A stretch of 64,000 bases of DNA, from assembly GCF_000612585.1 (NCBI RefSeq), contig NZ_JFCA01000024.1:40608-104607 (forward strand), written 5' to 3'. Positions 27,153 to 37,450 of the stretch are shown in pieces. Numbering within the stretch: position 1 is the first letter of the stretch; every line of letters begins with the position of its first letter. Both the position numbers and the translations under genes were made by a program. The notes beneath the pieces are model-generated. The model saw only the letters and a program-made list of their open reading frames with translations, did no database searches and was not told where the DNA came from. This stretch comes from Pseudomonas sp. CHM02 (GTDB taxonomy: Bacteria; Pseudomonadota; Gammaproteobacteria; Pseudomonadales; Pseudomonadaceae).

Positions 27153-27371
27153 ATGTATGTGTGCCTCTGTACTGGCGTCACCGACGGACAAATCCGCGAA
27201 GCAATCTACGAAGGTTGCTGCAGCTACAAGGAAGTACGTGAAACCACAGGCGTTGCCAGCCAGTGCGGTAAATGTGCTTGCCTCGCCAAGCAAGTGGTAC
27301 GGGAAACCCTGACGCAGCTGCAGACAGCCCAGGCCGCGCTCCCCTATTCAGCAGAATTTACACACGCCTGA
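27153..27371 (+). CDS. bfd: Bacterioferritin-associated ferredoxin
   Basis: The 72-residue protein has the 2Fe-2S ligands CLC near residues 4-6 and CGKC around 38-41, as in P. aeruginosa Bfd. It docks on bacterioferritin and passes electrons to the core so that iron can be released. The bacterioferritin gene follows on the same strand after a terminator, and a Fur box lies upstream. Confidence 0.96.
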   Translation: MYVCLCTGVTDGQIREAIYEGCCSYKEVRETTGVASQCGKCACLAKQVVRETLTQLQTAQAALPYSAEFTHA

Positions 27372-27388
27372 TTGGGCGTGTTTTAAAG

Positions 27389-27414
27389 AACCGGACTTAG
27401 TGTCCGGTTTTTTT
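27389..27414 (+). terminator. Terminator of bfd
   Basis: AACCGGAC/GTCCGGTT stem with a short loop and T-run, so bfd and bfr are separate transcripts. Confidence 0.85.
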
Positions 27415-27572
27415 ATGTCCGCAATTCAATTAGTTAGCGCCAAGACGCGGAACACAAACATTCTTATTCCGATTAATTTTCATTTATTATTCAATAACTT
27501 AGGTTTGACACTAAGGAATTCGCCGCTCAAACTCCGCCTTATACACAGCGATTACAGGGCAGGACCCCAGTC

Positions 27573-28043
27573 ATGAAAGGCGACATCTCAGTCATCCAGC
27601 AACTCAACAAAATCCTTGCCAATGAACTGGTCGCGATCAATCAGTACTTTCTGCATGCGCGCATGTATGACGATTGGGGCCTGGAAAAGCTGGGCAAGCG
27701 TGAATACAAAGAATCCATCAAGGCCATGAAGGACGCCGACGCGCTGATCAAGCGCATCCTGTTCCTGGAAGGTCTGCCGAACGTGCAGGACCTGGGCAAG
27801 CTGAACATCGGCGAACACACCCAGGAAATGCTCGGCAGCGACCTGGGCTTCGAACGCAAGAGCCACAGCGACCTCAAGGCCGCCATCGCTCACTGCGAAA
27901 CCAAGGGCGACTTCGGCAGCCGCGAGCTGCTGGAAGACATCCTGGAAGACCAGGAAGAGCATATCGACTGGCTGGAAACCCAACTGGGCCTGATCGACAA
28001 AGTCAGCCTGGAAAACTACCTGCAATCGCAAATGGGCGAATAA
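27573..28043 (+). CDS. Bacterioferritin, haem-binding type with altered ferroxidase site
   Basis: The 156-residue protein follows E. coli Bfr numbering without gaps. The haem ligand Met52 is kept (KAMKDAD). Of the six di-iron ligands E18, E94 and H130 are kept, but E51 is Ala, H54 is Asp and E127 is Gln. It should therefore bind haem and Bfd but have little or no ferroxidase activity of its own. Bacteria with such subunits form mixed 24-mers with a ferroxidase-competent partner, which would be encoded elsewhere. By position it is the counterpart of P. aeruginosa bfrB (PA3531), which from memory keeps all ligands. Confidence 0.92.
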   Translation: MKGDISVIQQLNKILANELVAINQYFLHARMYDDWGLEKLGKREYKESIKAMKDADALIKRILFLEGLPNVQDLGKLNIGEHTQEMLGSDLGFERKSHSDLKAAIAHCETKGDFGSRELLEDILEDQEEHIDWLETQLGLIDKVSLENYLQSQMGE

Positions 28044-28062
28044 GCCCCCGGCGCGCAGGTAC

Positions 28063-28100
28063 AAAAAAGCCCCGCTCTCTCACGAGAAGCGGGGCTTTTT
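28063..28100 (+). terminator. Terminator of the bacterioferritin gene
   Basis: AAAAAGCCCCGCT/AGCGGGGCTTTTT stem 20 nt after the stop. Confidence 0.85.
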
Positions 28101-28115
28101 ATTGACCGATGACTG

Positions 28116-28197
28116 TTAGGAGCCGGCTTGCCGGCGATGGCATCCGCCAGTACGGCGCCTGGCTGGGGAGCCCATCGCCGGCAAGCCGGCTCCTACA
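28116..28197. repeat. REPIN (GTAGGAGCC family)
   Basis: Inverted arms beginning TTAGGAGCCGGCTTGCCGGC and ending GCCGGCAAGCCGGCTCCTAC lie between convergent genes. Confidence 0.85.
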
Positions 28198-28200
28198 CAA

Positions 28201-28539
28201 TTACGCGTCGGTCTTGGCTGCGGCGTTGGCCGCTGCTTCTTTGATCAGCGTCTGCAACGAACCATCAGCCGCCATCTCAACGATGATGTCGCTACCGCCG
28301 ACCAGCTCACCGGCTACCCACAGTTGTGGGAATGTAGGCCAGTTGGCGTACTTCGGCAGGTTGGCGCGGATTTCAGGGTTTTGCAGGATATCCACGTAAG
28401 CGAATTTCTCGCCACACGCCATGATGGCCTGGGAAGCCTTCGCGGAGAAGCCGCACTGCGGAGCGTTTGGCGCGCCCTTCATGTAAAGCAGAATGGTGTT
28501 GTTGGCAATCTGCTCTTTGATCGTTTCGATGATATCCAT
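28201..28539 (-). CDS. grxD: Monothiol glutaredoxin Grx4/GrxD
   Basis: The 112-residue protein has the CGFS active site in APQCGFSAKA and the GSDI glutathione-binding motif. Such proteins carry or transfer 2Fe-2S clusters, which fits the neighbouring iron genes. Normal length; ATG at 28539 (MDIIETIKEQI). Confidence 0.96.
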   Translation of the reverse strand: MDIIETIKEQIANNTILLYMKGAPNAPQCGFSAKASQAIMACGEKFAYVDILQNPEIRANLPKYANWPTFPQLWVAGELVGGSDIIVEMAADGSLQTLIKEAAANAAAKTDA

Positions 28540-28616
28540 GGAACACCTCGGCTGGAACTTTGCGACTCACAGGTCGGCACGGTGGCGCATTGTAACGCAA
28601 AATTCCAGTGGGGTGC

Positions 28617-30725
28617 TCAGGCGGCTGCTACCTGCACGGGAACGCCATTCAGCGCCGCATTGCCCGATAACTCATCCAACTGCCGCTCGTCGGTCAAGTC
28701 ATTGGCACTCGCCCCTGGTTGTCCGCTGGCGATCGCCATCTGTACGCCTGGACGCCCGTGCCCCCAGCCGTGGGGCAGGCTGACCACGCCGGGCATCATG
28801 TCCAGGCTGGCAACCACTTCCACTTCGATCATGCCGATGCGCGAACTGACGCGCACACGCTGGCCATCCCTCAACTGCCGACGGGCCAGGTCATCCGGGT
28901 GCATCAACAATTGATGGCGCGGCTTGCCCTTCACCAGCCGGTGATAGTTATGCATCCAGGAGTTATTGCTGCGCACATGACGACGGCCGATCAGCAACAA
29001 CTCGTCGGCCAGGGGCACCGGCTGCGCGGCAAAACGCGCCAGGTCGGCGAGGATCACTGCTGGCGCCGCCTGCACCATGCCATCGGCGGTTTTCAATCGA
29101 GCGGCAAGATTCGGCAGCAGCGGCCCCAGGTCCACACCATGGGGATGATCCGCCAGCATGGCCACGGACAACTTATGACGGGAGGCATCCCCGTACACCC
29201 CGGCACGCAGGCCAAAGTCGATCATCTGCGCAGGCGGCATCGTAGGCTTGAGCGTCGCGCCGGTATGCGCGGCAAACGCCTGGGCCAGGCCGACGAAGAT
29301 CTCCCAGTCATGCAGCGCACCCGCGGGCTTGGGCAGAATTGCCCGGTTGAACCGGGTGACATTGCGCACCGCAAACATATTGAAGGTCGTGTCGTAGTGA
29401 TCGTTTTCCAGCGCTGACGTGGACGGCAGGATCAGGTCGGCATACCGCGTGGTCTCGTTGATATAGAGGTCGACGCTGACCATGAACTCCAGGCCATCGA
29501 GGGCTTGCTCCAACTGGCGGCCGTTAGGCGTCGACAGCACCGGATTGCCCGCCACCGTCACCAACGCACGGATTTGTCCTTCGCCTTCGGTGAGCATTTC
29601 TTCAGCCAACGCTGACACCGGCAACTCGCCGCCGTACTCCGGGCGCCCGGAAACCCGGCTCTGCCAACGATTGAAGTGCCCACCACCGGTCGATGCCACC
29701 AGGTCCACCGCCGGCGTGGTGCACAAAGCGCCACCGACGCGGTCCAGGTTGCCGGTCACCAGGTTGATCAACTGCACCAGCCAATGACACAGGGTGCCGA
29801 ACGCCTGGGTCGAGACGCCCATGCGCCCGTAGCACACCGCCTTGTCGGCGGCGGCAAAGTCCCGCGCCAGTTGGCGGATCTGCTCGGCAGGCACCGCGCA
29901 CTGACGGCTCATGGCTTCGACGGTGAAGCCGGCGATGGCACGGCGTACCTCCTCAAGCCCCTCAACCGGTAGATGGCTGTCGCGGGTCAGGTTTTCGCTA
30001 AACAACGTGTTGAGTAAGCCGAACAACAAGGCGGCGTCACCGCCTGGACGCACGAACAGGTGCTGGTCGGCGATCGCCGCCGTCTCGCTGCGCCGGGGGT
30101 CGACCACCACCACTTTGCCGCCCCGGGCCTGGATGGCCTTGAGGCGCTTCTCCACATCCGGCACGGTCATGATGCTGCCGTTGGACGCCAACGGGTTCCC
30201 GCCCAGGATCAGCATGAAGTCGGTGTGGTCGATGTCCGGGATCGGCAACAACAGCCCATGGCCGTACATCAGGTAGCTCGTGAGGTGATGGGGCAACTGG
30301 TCCACCGAGGTAGCGGAAAACCGATTGCGTGTCTTCAGTTGGCCAAGAAAGTAGTTGCTGTGGGTCATCAGCCCATAGTTATGCACACTGGGATTGCCCT
30401 GATACACCGCCACTGCATTCTGCCCATGCCGCGCCTGAATGCCGGCCAGTCGTTCGGCGACGAGCGCAAAGGCTTCGTCCCACGCAATCGGCTGCCATTC
30501 GCTGCCCACCCGCACCATGGGCTGGTGCAGGCGGTCGGGATCATTCTGGATATCCTGCAGCGCCACGGCCTTGGGGCAGATATGCCCACGGCTGAAACTG
30601 TCCTGGGCGTCGCCCTTGATCGAGGTGATTGCCAGGCTGCCGTCGTCGGCCTGGGTGGTTTCGAGCGTCAAGCCGCAGATGGCTTCACACAGATGGCAGG
30701 CACGGTGGTGGAGAGTCTTGGTCAT
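28617..30725 (-). CDS. Orphan molybdopterin oxidoreductase (formate dehydrogenase/NasA-like)
   Basis: The 702-residue protein has the N-terminal 4Fe-4S ligands CHLCEAIC...ICPKAVAL, several MGD-binding blocks (ILGGNPLASNG, GRMGVSTQAFG) and a C-terminal dinucleotide-binding domain (HPDDLARRQLRDGQRVRV). It is a bis-MGD enzyme of the DMSO reductase family with no signal peptide, so cytoplasmic. No electron-transfer subunit or chaperone gene is adjacent, and its substrate cannot be told from sequence. Confidence 0.85.
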   Translation of the reverse strand: MTKTLHHRACHLCEAICGLTLETTQADDGSLAITSIKGDAQDSFSRGHICPKAVALQDIQNDPDRLHQPMVRVGSEWQPIAWDEAFALVAERLAGIQARHGQNAVAVYQGNPSVHNYGLMTHSNYFLGQLKTRNRFSATSVDQLPHHLTSYLMYGHGLLLPIPDIDHTDFMLILGGNPLASNGSIMTVPDVEKRLKAIQARGGKVVVVDPRRSETAAIADQHLFVRPGGDAALLFGLLNTLFSENLTRDSHLPVEGLEEVRRAIAGFTVEAMSRQCAVPAEQIRQLARDFAAADKAVCYGRMGVSTQAFGTLCHWLVQLINLVTGNLDRVGGALCTTPAVDLVASTGGGHFNRWQSRVSGRPEYGGELPVSALAEEMLTEGEGQIRALVTVAGNPVLSTPNGRQLEQALDGLEFMVSVDLYINETTRYADLILPSTSALENDHYDTTFNMFAVRNVTRFNRAILPKPAGALHDWEIFVGLAQAFAAHTGATLKPTMPPAQMIDFGLRAGVYGDASRHKLSVAMLADHPHGVDLGPLLPNLAARLKTADGMVQAAPAVILADLARFAAQPVPLADELLLIGRRHVRSNNSWMHNYHRLVKGKPRHQLLMHPDDLARRQLRDGQRVRVSSRIGMIEVEVVASLDMMPGVVSLPHGWGHGRPGVQMAIASGQPGASANDLTDERQLDELSGNAALNGVPVQVAAA

Positions 30726-31155
30726 GGCCAGTCTCTTGTCAGGGCTTTGATTCCACTATGGGCCGCTGAAGGCCAAGGCACCACCAACGTCAGTGCCGTG
30801 AATCGACAAGCATCAGGCCAGGCCATGGCCAAGCATGAGCAAATGTTTCAGAACCCCCCACACCCGCGCTGAAACCGACGCAGCCTGGCCTGCAGCCGTC
30901 CCCGCGCATTGCAAAAGGTCGTGACGCCAGTGTACAAATGACCCGCTGCTGTCTGGTATTCGTCTTCAAAAGCGCTCCGGCGCCCTGCTTGAACACCCCT
31001 AAAAACCGTAGCCCTATTGGTAAGACGCGACATTTAATTATAAGATCGCGCCTTCCCCTATTTCGTCGCCCCGTGCGGCTTTCGCCGCAGGTCTCGCCCG
31101 TTGTCACAATAAACAAGGCTTTGAGTATCTGCGGTCTGTTGCAAAAAGGTAGTTA
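30726..31155. other. Intergenic region upstream of argF
   Basis: These 430 bp separate the divergent molybdopterin enzyme and argF. A frame at 30790-31116 (minus) has no ribosome site or family resemblance. The part next to argF is AT-richer (TTTAATTATAAGATCG near 31035) and presumably holds its promoter; TTGTCACAATAAACAA near 31100 resembles half of an ArgR site but weakly. Confidence 0.4.
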
Positions 31156-32079
31156 ATGATGAGCGCAAGGCACTTTCTCTCCCTGATGGATTGCACGCCC
31201 GAAGAGCTGGTCAGCGTGATCCGTCGAGGCATTGAGCTTAAAGACCTGCGTAACCGCGGCGTACTGTTCGAGCCTTTGAAAAACCGTGTGCTCGGGATGA
31301 TTTTCGAGAAGTCGTCGACCCGCACCCGCGTGTCGTTCGAAGCCGGCATGATCCAACTGGGCGGCCAAGCCATCTTCCTGTCCTCGCGCGACACCCAATT
31401 GGGCCGTGGCGAGCCGGTCGCCGACAGCGCGATCGTCCTGTCGAGCATGCTCGATGCCGTGATGATCCGTACCTTTGCCCACAGCACCGTAACCGAGTTT
31501 TCCGCCAATTCCCGCGTACCGGTGATCAACGGCCTGTCCGATGACCTGCACCCGTGCCAGTTGCTGGCCGACATGCAAACGTTCCTCGAACACCGTGGCT
31601 CGATCCAGGGCAAGACCGTGGCCTGGATCGGCGACGGCAACAACATGTGCAACAGCTATATAGAAGCCGCCATCCAGTTCGACTTCCACCTGCGCGTTGC
31701 CTGCCCGGAAGGCTACGAGCCTGACGCGCGCTTCCTGGCACAGGCCGGTGACCGCGTGACCCTCGTACGCGACCCACGCGACGCTGTGATCGGCGCGCAC
31801 CTGGTGAGCACCGACGTCTGGACCTCCATGGGCCAGGAAGACGAAACCACCCAGCGCCTGGCCCTGTTCGCCCCATATCAGGTGAACCGCGCCCTGCTCG
31901 ACCTGGCCGCGCCGGATGTGCTGTTCATGCACTGCCTGCCAGCCCACCGTGGCGAAGAAATCAGCCTCGACCTGCTCGACGATCCACGGTCGGTCGCCTG
32001 GGACCAGGCTGAAAACCGACTGCACGCGCAAAAGGCGCTGCTTGAATTCCTCGTTCCGCCGTCGTACCACCACGCATGA
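31156..32079 (+). CDS. argF: Ornithine carbamoyltransferase, anabolic
   Basis: The roughly 307-residue enzyme has the carbamoyl-phosphate motif [20 protein letters not shown] and the ornithine-binding [10 protein letters not shown]. It makes citrulline for argG. Two ATG codons stand in tandem at the start; the first is given. Its stop overlaps the ATG of the next gene (ATGA). Confidence 0.97.
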   Translation: MMSARHFLSLMDCTPEELVSVIRRGIELKDLRNRGVLFEPLKNRVLGMIFEKSSTRTRVSFEAGMIQLGGQAIFLSSRDTQLGRGEPVADSAIVLSSMLDAVMIRTFAHSTVTEFSANSRVPVINGLSDDLHPCQLLADMQTFLEHRGSIQGKTVAWIGDGNNMCNSYIEAAIQFDFHLRVACPEGYEPDARFLAQAGDRVTLVRDPRDAVIGAHLVSTDVWTSMGQEDETTQRLALFAPYQVNRALLDLAAPDVLFMHCLPAHRGEEISLDLLDDPRSVAWDQAENRLHAQKALLEFLVPPSYHHA

Positions 32080-33122
32080 GCCATTCATTACTGCTGAACC
32101 TGCGCAATCTGGCATGCGGCTATCAAGATCAACGGGTGGTGCAGAACCTCAACCTGCACCTCAACGCCGGCGACATCGGCTGCCTGCTGGGCTCTTCGGG
32201 CTGCGGCAAGACCACCACGCTGCGGGCGATCGCCGGGTTCGAGCCGGTGCACGAAGGTGAAATCAGCCTGGCCGGCGACGTGATCTCCAGCGCCGGGTTC
32301 ACCCTGGCACCGGAGAAACGTCGCATCGGCATGGTGTTCCAGGACTACGCGCTGTTTCCCCACCTGAGCGTGGCCGACAACATCGCCTTTGGCATTCGCA
32401 AGCACCCGCAAAAAGACCGGGTGGTGGCTGAACTGCTGGAACTGGTAAACCTGAAGAACCTCGGCAAGCGTTTTCCCCATGAGCTTTCCGGCGGCCAACA
32501 ACAACGCGTTGCCCTCGCCCGCGCCCTGGCGCCAGAGCCGGCGCTGTTGCTGCTGGACGAGCCCTTCTCCAACCTCGATGGCGAGTTGCGACGCAAACTC
32601 AGCCACGAAGTGCGCGATATCCTCAAGACGCGTGGCACCAGTGCGATCCTGGTGACCCATGATCAGGAAGAGGCCTTCGCCGTCAGCGACCAGGTCGGTG
32701 TGTTCAAGGAAGGTCGGCTTGAGCAGTGGGACACGCCCTACAACCTCTATCACGAACCGCAGACGCCCTACGTCGCCAGCTTTATCGGCCAGGGTTACTT
32801 CATACGGGGCCAATTGAGCTCGCCGGAATCGGTCAGCACCGAACTGGGTGAATTGCGCGGCAACCGCGCCTACACCTGGCCTACCGGCGGTGCGGTGGAC
32901 GTGCTACTGCGTCCGGATGACATCGTCTACGCACCGGACAGCGGGTTGAAAGCGCGGATCGTCGGCAAGACCTTCCTCGGCGCCTCGACCTTGTACCGTC
33001 TGCAACTGCCGACCGGCGCTCAGCTGGAGTCGATTTTCCCCAGCCATGCCGATCATCAGGTGGGGGCAGATGTGGGGATCCGGGTTGCCGCCGAACACCT
33101 GGTGTTGTTCCAGGCCATTTAG
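32076..33122 (+). CDS. ABC transporter ATP-binding protein, FbpC/PotA-like
   Basis: The 348-residue protein has Walker [11 protein letters not shown], signature [15 protein letters not shown], Walker [13 protein letters not shown] and a C-terminal TOBE-like regulatory domain, as in ferric-iron, sulfate or polyamine importers. There are no permease or binding-protein genes beside it. It overlaps argF by 4 nt, a linkage also present in P. aeruginosa (PA3537-PA3538). Substrate unknown. Confidence 0.88.
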   Translation: MSHSLLLNLRNLACGYQDQRVVQNLNLHLNAGDIGCLLGSSGCGKTTTLRAIAGFEPVHEGEISLAGDVISSAGFTLAPEKRRIGMVFQDYALFPHLSVADNIAFGIRKHPQKDRVVAELLELVNLKNLGKRFPHELSGGQQQRVALARALAPEPALLLLDEPFSNLDGELRRKLSHEVRDILKTRGTSAILVTHDQEEAFAVSDQVGVFKEGRLEQWDTPYNLYHEPQTPYVASFIGQGYFIRGQLSSPESVSTELGELRGNRAYTWPTGGAVDVLLRPDDIVYAPDSGLKARIVGKTFLGASTLYRLQLPTGAQLESIFPSHADHQVGADVGIRVAAEHLVLFQAI

Positions 33123-33131
33123 GAGCGAGCG

Positions 33132-33602
33132 TCATACCCGGCCAATTTCCGCGAACTTGGCCTGGGTATGTTCAGCCAGCACCGCCGCTGGCAATTCAAC
33201 CTCCAGGCCCCTTCTCCCCGCACTCACAAAAATCGTCGCAAAGGGCTGCGCCGTCACATCGATAAACGTGCGCAAACGCTTCTTCTGGCCCAGCGGGCTG
33301 ATGCCGCCCAGCAAATAACCGGTGGAACGCTGCGCCGCTGCCGGGTCGGCCATTTCGACTTTCTTGACGCCTGCCGCGTGCGCCAGGGCTTTCAGATCCA
33401 GACTTCCGACGACCGGCACCACCGCCACCAACAATTCGCCTTTCTCACTGCAGGCCAGCAAGGTCTTGAATACCTGCGCCGGGTCGAGACCCAATTTTTC
33501 CGCGGCCTCCAGCCCATAGGAAGCCGCCTTGGGGTCATGTTCGTAACTGTGGATGCGATGTTCGGCGCGAACTTTTTTCAACAGATCCAATGCGGGGGTC
33601 AT
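33132..33602 (-). CDS. ybaK: YbaK-type Cys-tRNA(Pro) deacylase
   Basis: The 156-residue protein of the YbaK/ProX superfamily has the active-site lysine in VFKTLLA and the [10 protein letters not shown] motif. It hydrolyses Cys-tRNA(Pro) formed by misacylation. A GGAG site supports the ATG at 33602; upstream in-frame codons are in non-family sequence. Convergent with the ABC ATPase. Confidence 0.93.
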   Translation of the reverse strand: MTPALDLLKKVRAEHRIHSYEHDPKAASYGLEAAEKLGLDPAQVFKTLLACSEKGELLVAVVPVVGSLDLKALAHAAGVKKVEMADPAAAQRSTGYLLGGISPLGQKKRLRTFIDVTAQPFATIFVSAGRRGLEVELPAAVLAEHTQAKFAEIGRV

Positions 33603-33730
33603 GGAGTCTCCGGAGCGTGGCAAACAGATGGCCAATTCTAGGCCAAGCCCACACAAAACGCTCTAGTCCGCCCACTCTTAAGGTGCACGCGCCATGTGAC
33701 AAGCGTGATCATTCACCAGACCAATAGTTT

Positions 33731-33754
33731 GAAAGTGACCGACAGTTCACTTTC
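33731..33754. promoter_or_regulatory. Perfect dyad upstream of glpF
   Basis: GAAAGTGA and TCACTTTC flank an 8-nt spacer, ending 6 bp before the -35 of the glpF promoter. The binding protein is unknown; the sequence is unlike the GlpR site. Confidence 0.5.
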
Positions 33755-33759
33755 GACCT

Positions 33760-33804
33760 TTGACAGCCGTCATTCTTGTCTATATTTTTTCGTTTCCGAA
33801 TACT
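33760..33804 (+). promoter_or_regulatory. glpF promoter with GlpR-like operator
   Basis: TTGACA (33760-33765) and TATTTT (33783-33788) are 17 nt apart. The stretch TTTTTTCGTTTCCGAATACT (33785-33804) matches 13 of 20 positions of the E. coli GlpR operator as I recall it and overlaps the -10. Repression without glycerol-3-phosphate is inferred. Confidence 0.65.
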
Positions 33805-33930
33805 GTAGGAATAGACCTGCGGTACTCGAGCAGTAAGCCGTGGCCGGGATGGGGATCCTTGCCACGGTGAAAATCGCGCAACAGCCCGTTGAGGTCGTGC
33901 GCCAGACAAGAACAACAACTGAGGTTTTCC

Positions 33931-34788
33931 ATGACAACTGCTCTTCAACAGCCTTCACTTTCGAGCCAATGCATGGCCGAATTCCTGGGGACTGCGCTTC
34001 TGATCTTCTTCGGTACAGGATGTGTCGCTGCGCTCAAGGTCGCGGGTGCCAGCTTTGGCTTGTGGGAGATCAGCATCATCTGGGGGATCGGCGTCAGCAT
34101 GGCGATCTACCTGAGCGCCGGCATTTCCGGGGCCCACCTCAACCCGGCCGTCAGCATCGCGCTGTGTATTTTCGCCGACTTCGACAAGCGCAAACTGCCT
34201 TTCTATATCCTCGCCCAGATCGCCGGCGCCTTCTGCTCGGCGGCCTTGGTGTACACGCTCTACAGCAATCTGTTTTTCGATTACGAACAAACCCACCACA
34301 TGGTGCGTGGCTCCCAGGCCAGCCTGGAGTTGGCGTCGGTGTTCTCAACCTACCCCCATGCACTGTTGAGCACTGCCCAGGCGTTCCTGGTGGAAATGGT
34401 CATCACTGCCATCCTGATGGGCGTGATCATGGCCCTGACCGATGACAACAACGGCCTGCCACGCGGCCCCTTGGCCCCGCTGCTGATCGGCCTGCTGATC
34501 GCCGTCATCGGTAGCGCCATGGGCCCGTTGACCGGCTTTGCGATGAACCCGGCGCGGGATTTCGGCCCCAAGCTGATGACCTTTTTCGCCGGCTGGGGTG
34601 AAATGGCCTTTACTGGCGGTCGTGACATTCCTTACTTCCTGGTACCGATTTTCGCGCCGATTGTCGGCGCATGCCTCGGTGCTGCGGCCTATCGCGGGCT
34701 GATTGCCCGACATCTGCCGAGCGCCGCACCTGCTATAGCTGAAGAAACACCTGACACGGCTGTCAACGGCAAGACGCGTATTTCCTGA
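33931..34788 (+). CDS. glpF: Glycerol uptake facilitator (aquaglyceroporin)
   Basis: The 285-residue MIP-family protein has two NPA motifs (AHLNPAVS and MNPARD), six membrane segments, and glycerol-type features. It admits glycerol by facilitated diffusion. The ATG at 33931 gives MTTALQQPSLSSQCMAEFLG after an AGGTTTT leader. glpK follows after 78 nt. Confidence 0.96.
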   Translation: MTTALQQPSLSSQCMAEFLGTALLIFFGTGCVAALKVAGASFGLWEISIIWGIGVSMAIYLSAGISGAHLNPAVSIALCIFADFDKRKLPFYILAQIAGAFCSAALVYTLYSNLFFDYEQTHHMVRGSQASLELASVFSTYPHALLSTAQAFLVEMVITAILMGVIMALTDDNNGLPRGPLAPLLIGLLIAVIGSAMGPLTGFAMNPARDFGPKLMTFFAGWGEMAFTGGRDIPYFLVPIFAPIVGACLGAAAYRGLIARHLPSAAPAIAEETPDTAVNGKTRIS

Positions 34789-36372
<1,584 letters not shown>

Positions 36373-36467
36373 GCCAAGCGCCGGACCCATATAGGGTTGT
36401 AACTGGCAGGGAGCAGATTCCTGCGTCATCATGGGCCACTTTTGTATGGCAGCCCAAAGGACGCCCC

Positions 36468-37223
36468 ATGAATCTGCCTCCCCGCCAGCAACAAATTCTC
36501 GAACTGGTCCGTGAACGCGGCTACGTCAGTATCGAGGAAATGGCGCAGCTATTCGTTGTCACCCCGCAAACCATCCGCCGCGATATCAACCAGCTGGCGG
36601 ACGCCAATCTGCTGCGCCGCTACCACGGCGGCGCGGCCTATGACTCCAGCGTCGAAAACACCGCGTACGCCATGCGTGCCGACCAGATGCGCGACGAGAA
36701 ACAACGCATCGGCGAAGCCATCGCCGCGCAGATTCCCGATCACGCCTCGCTGTTCATCAATATCGGCACCACCACCGAATCCATCGCCCGCGCGTTGCTC
36801 AACCACAACCACCTGAAAATCATCACCAACAACCTCAACGTCGCCACCATGCTCAGTGCCAAGGACGACTTCGACGTGTTGCTGACTGGCGGCAATGTGC
36901 GCCGTGATGGTGGCGTGGTGGGCCAGGCGAGTGTCGACTTCATCAACCAGTTCAAGGTCGATTTTGCCTTGGTGGGCATCAGCGGCATCGATGAGGACGG
37001 CAGCCTGCTCGACTTTGACTATCAGGAAGTCCGGGTTTCCCAGGCGATCATCGCCAATGCACGCCAGGTGATCCTGGCGGCGGACTCGAGCAAATTCGGG
37101 CGCAACGCCATGATTCGCCTGGGCCCGATCAGCCTGGTGGACTGCCTGGTGACCGACCAGCAGCCGGTGCCGGCGCTGGTGCAGTTGTTGAGCCAGCATA
37201 AGGTTCGGCTGGAAGTCGTGTAA
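36468..37223 (+). CDS. glpR: Glycerol-3-phosphate regulon repressor GlpR
   Basis: The 251-residue DeoR-family protein has an N-terminal HTH ([22 protein letters not shown]), the LLRRYHGGA hinge, and a C-terminal sugar-phosphate sensor (IGTTTESIA). It represses glp genes until glycerol-3-phosphate binds. Its likely operators are at 33785 and 37389. Confidence 0.96.
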   Translation: MNLPPRQQQILELVRERGYVSIEEMAQLFVVTPQTIRRDINQLADANLLRRYHGGAAYDSSVENTAYAMRADQMRDEKQRIGEAIAAQIPDHASLFINIGTTTESIARALLNHNHLKIITNNLNVATMLSAKDDFDVLLTGGNVRRDGGVVGQASVDFINQFKVDFALVGISGIDEDGSLLDFDYQEVRVSQAIIANARQVILAADSSKFGRNAMIRLGPISLVDCLVTDQQPVPALVQLLSQHKVRLEVV

Positions 37224-37234
37224 TACCCCCACCT

Positions 37235-37300
37235 TGTAGGAGCCGGCTTGCCGGCGATAGCGACCTCATGGACGCCATCGCCGGCAAGCCGGCTCCTACC
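37235..37300. repeat. REPIN (GTAGGAGCC family)
   Basis: Inverted arms TTGTAGGAGCCGGCTTGCCG and CGGCAAGCCGGCTCCTACC are the least diverged copy of this family in the window. Confidence 0.9.
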
Positions 37301-37388
37301 GTTTTATGTTCACAAATTTTCCTTTCCCGCCGCTTCGATGAGTTTTTTCAATCGAAGTCGGGTGGCTGTGCGCGCGTTTATCAGCTAC

Positions 37389-37427
37389 CATTTTCGCAAA
37401 TGAACATTAATGTTCGAATTCCAATAC
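37389..37427 (+). promoter_or_regulatory. Tandem GlpR-like operators upstream of glpD
   Basis: CATTTTCGCAAATGAACATT (37389-37408) matches about 15 of 20 positions of the remembered E. coli GlpR operator; AATGTTCGAATTCCAATACG (37408-37427) is a weaker second match. Together they form the 14-bp palindrome GAACATTAATGTTC at 37402-37415. Confidence 0.65.
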
Positions 37428-37450
37428 GAAAAAGATCGCGAGGCCAGCCG

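Noticed and set aside
30790..31116. 108-aa minus-strand frame upstream of argF
   Set aside because: No ribosome site, no recognisable family, overlaps the argF promoter region.
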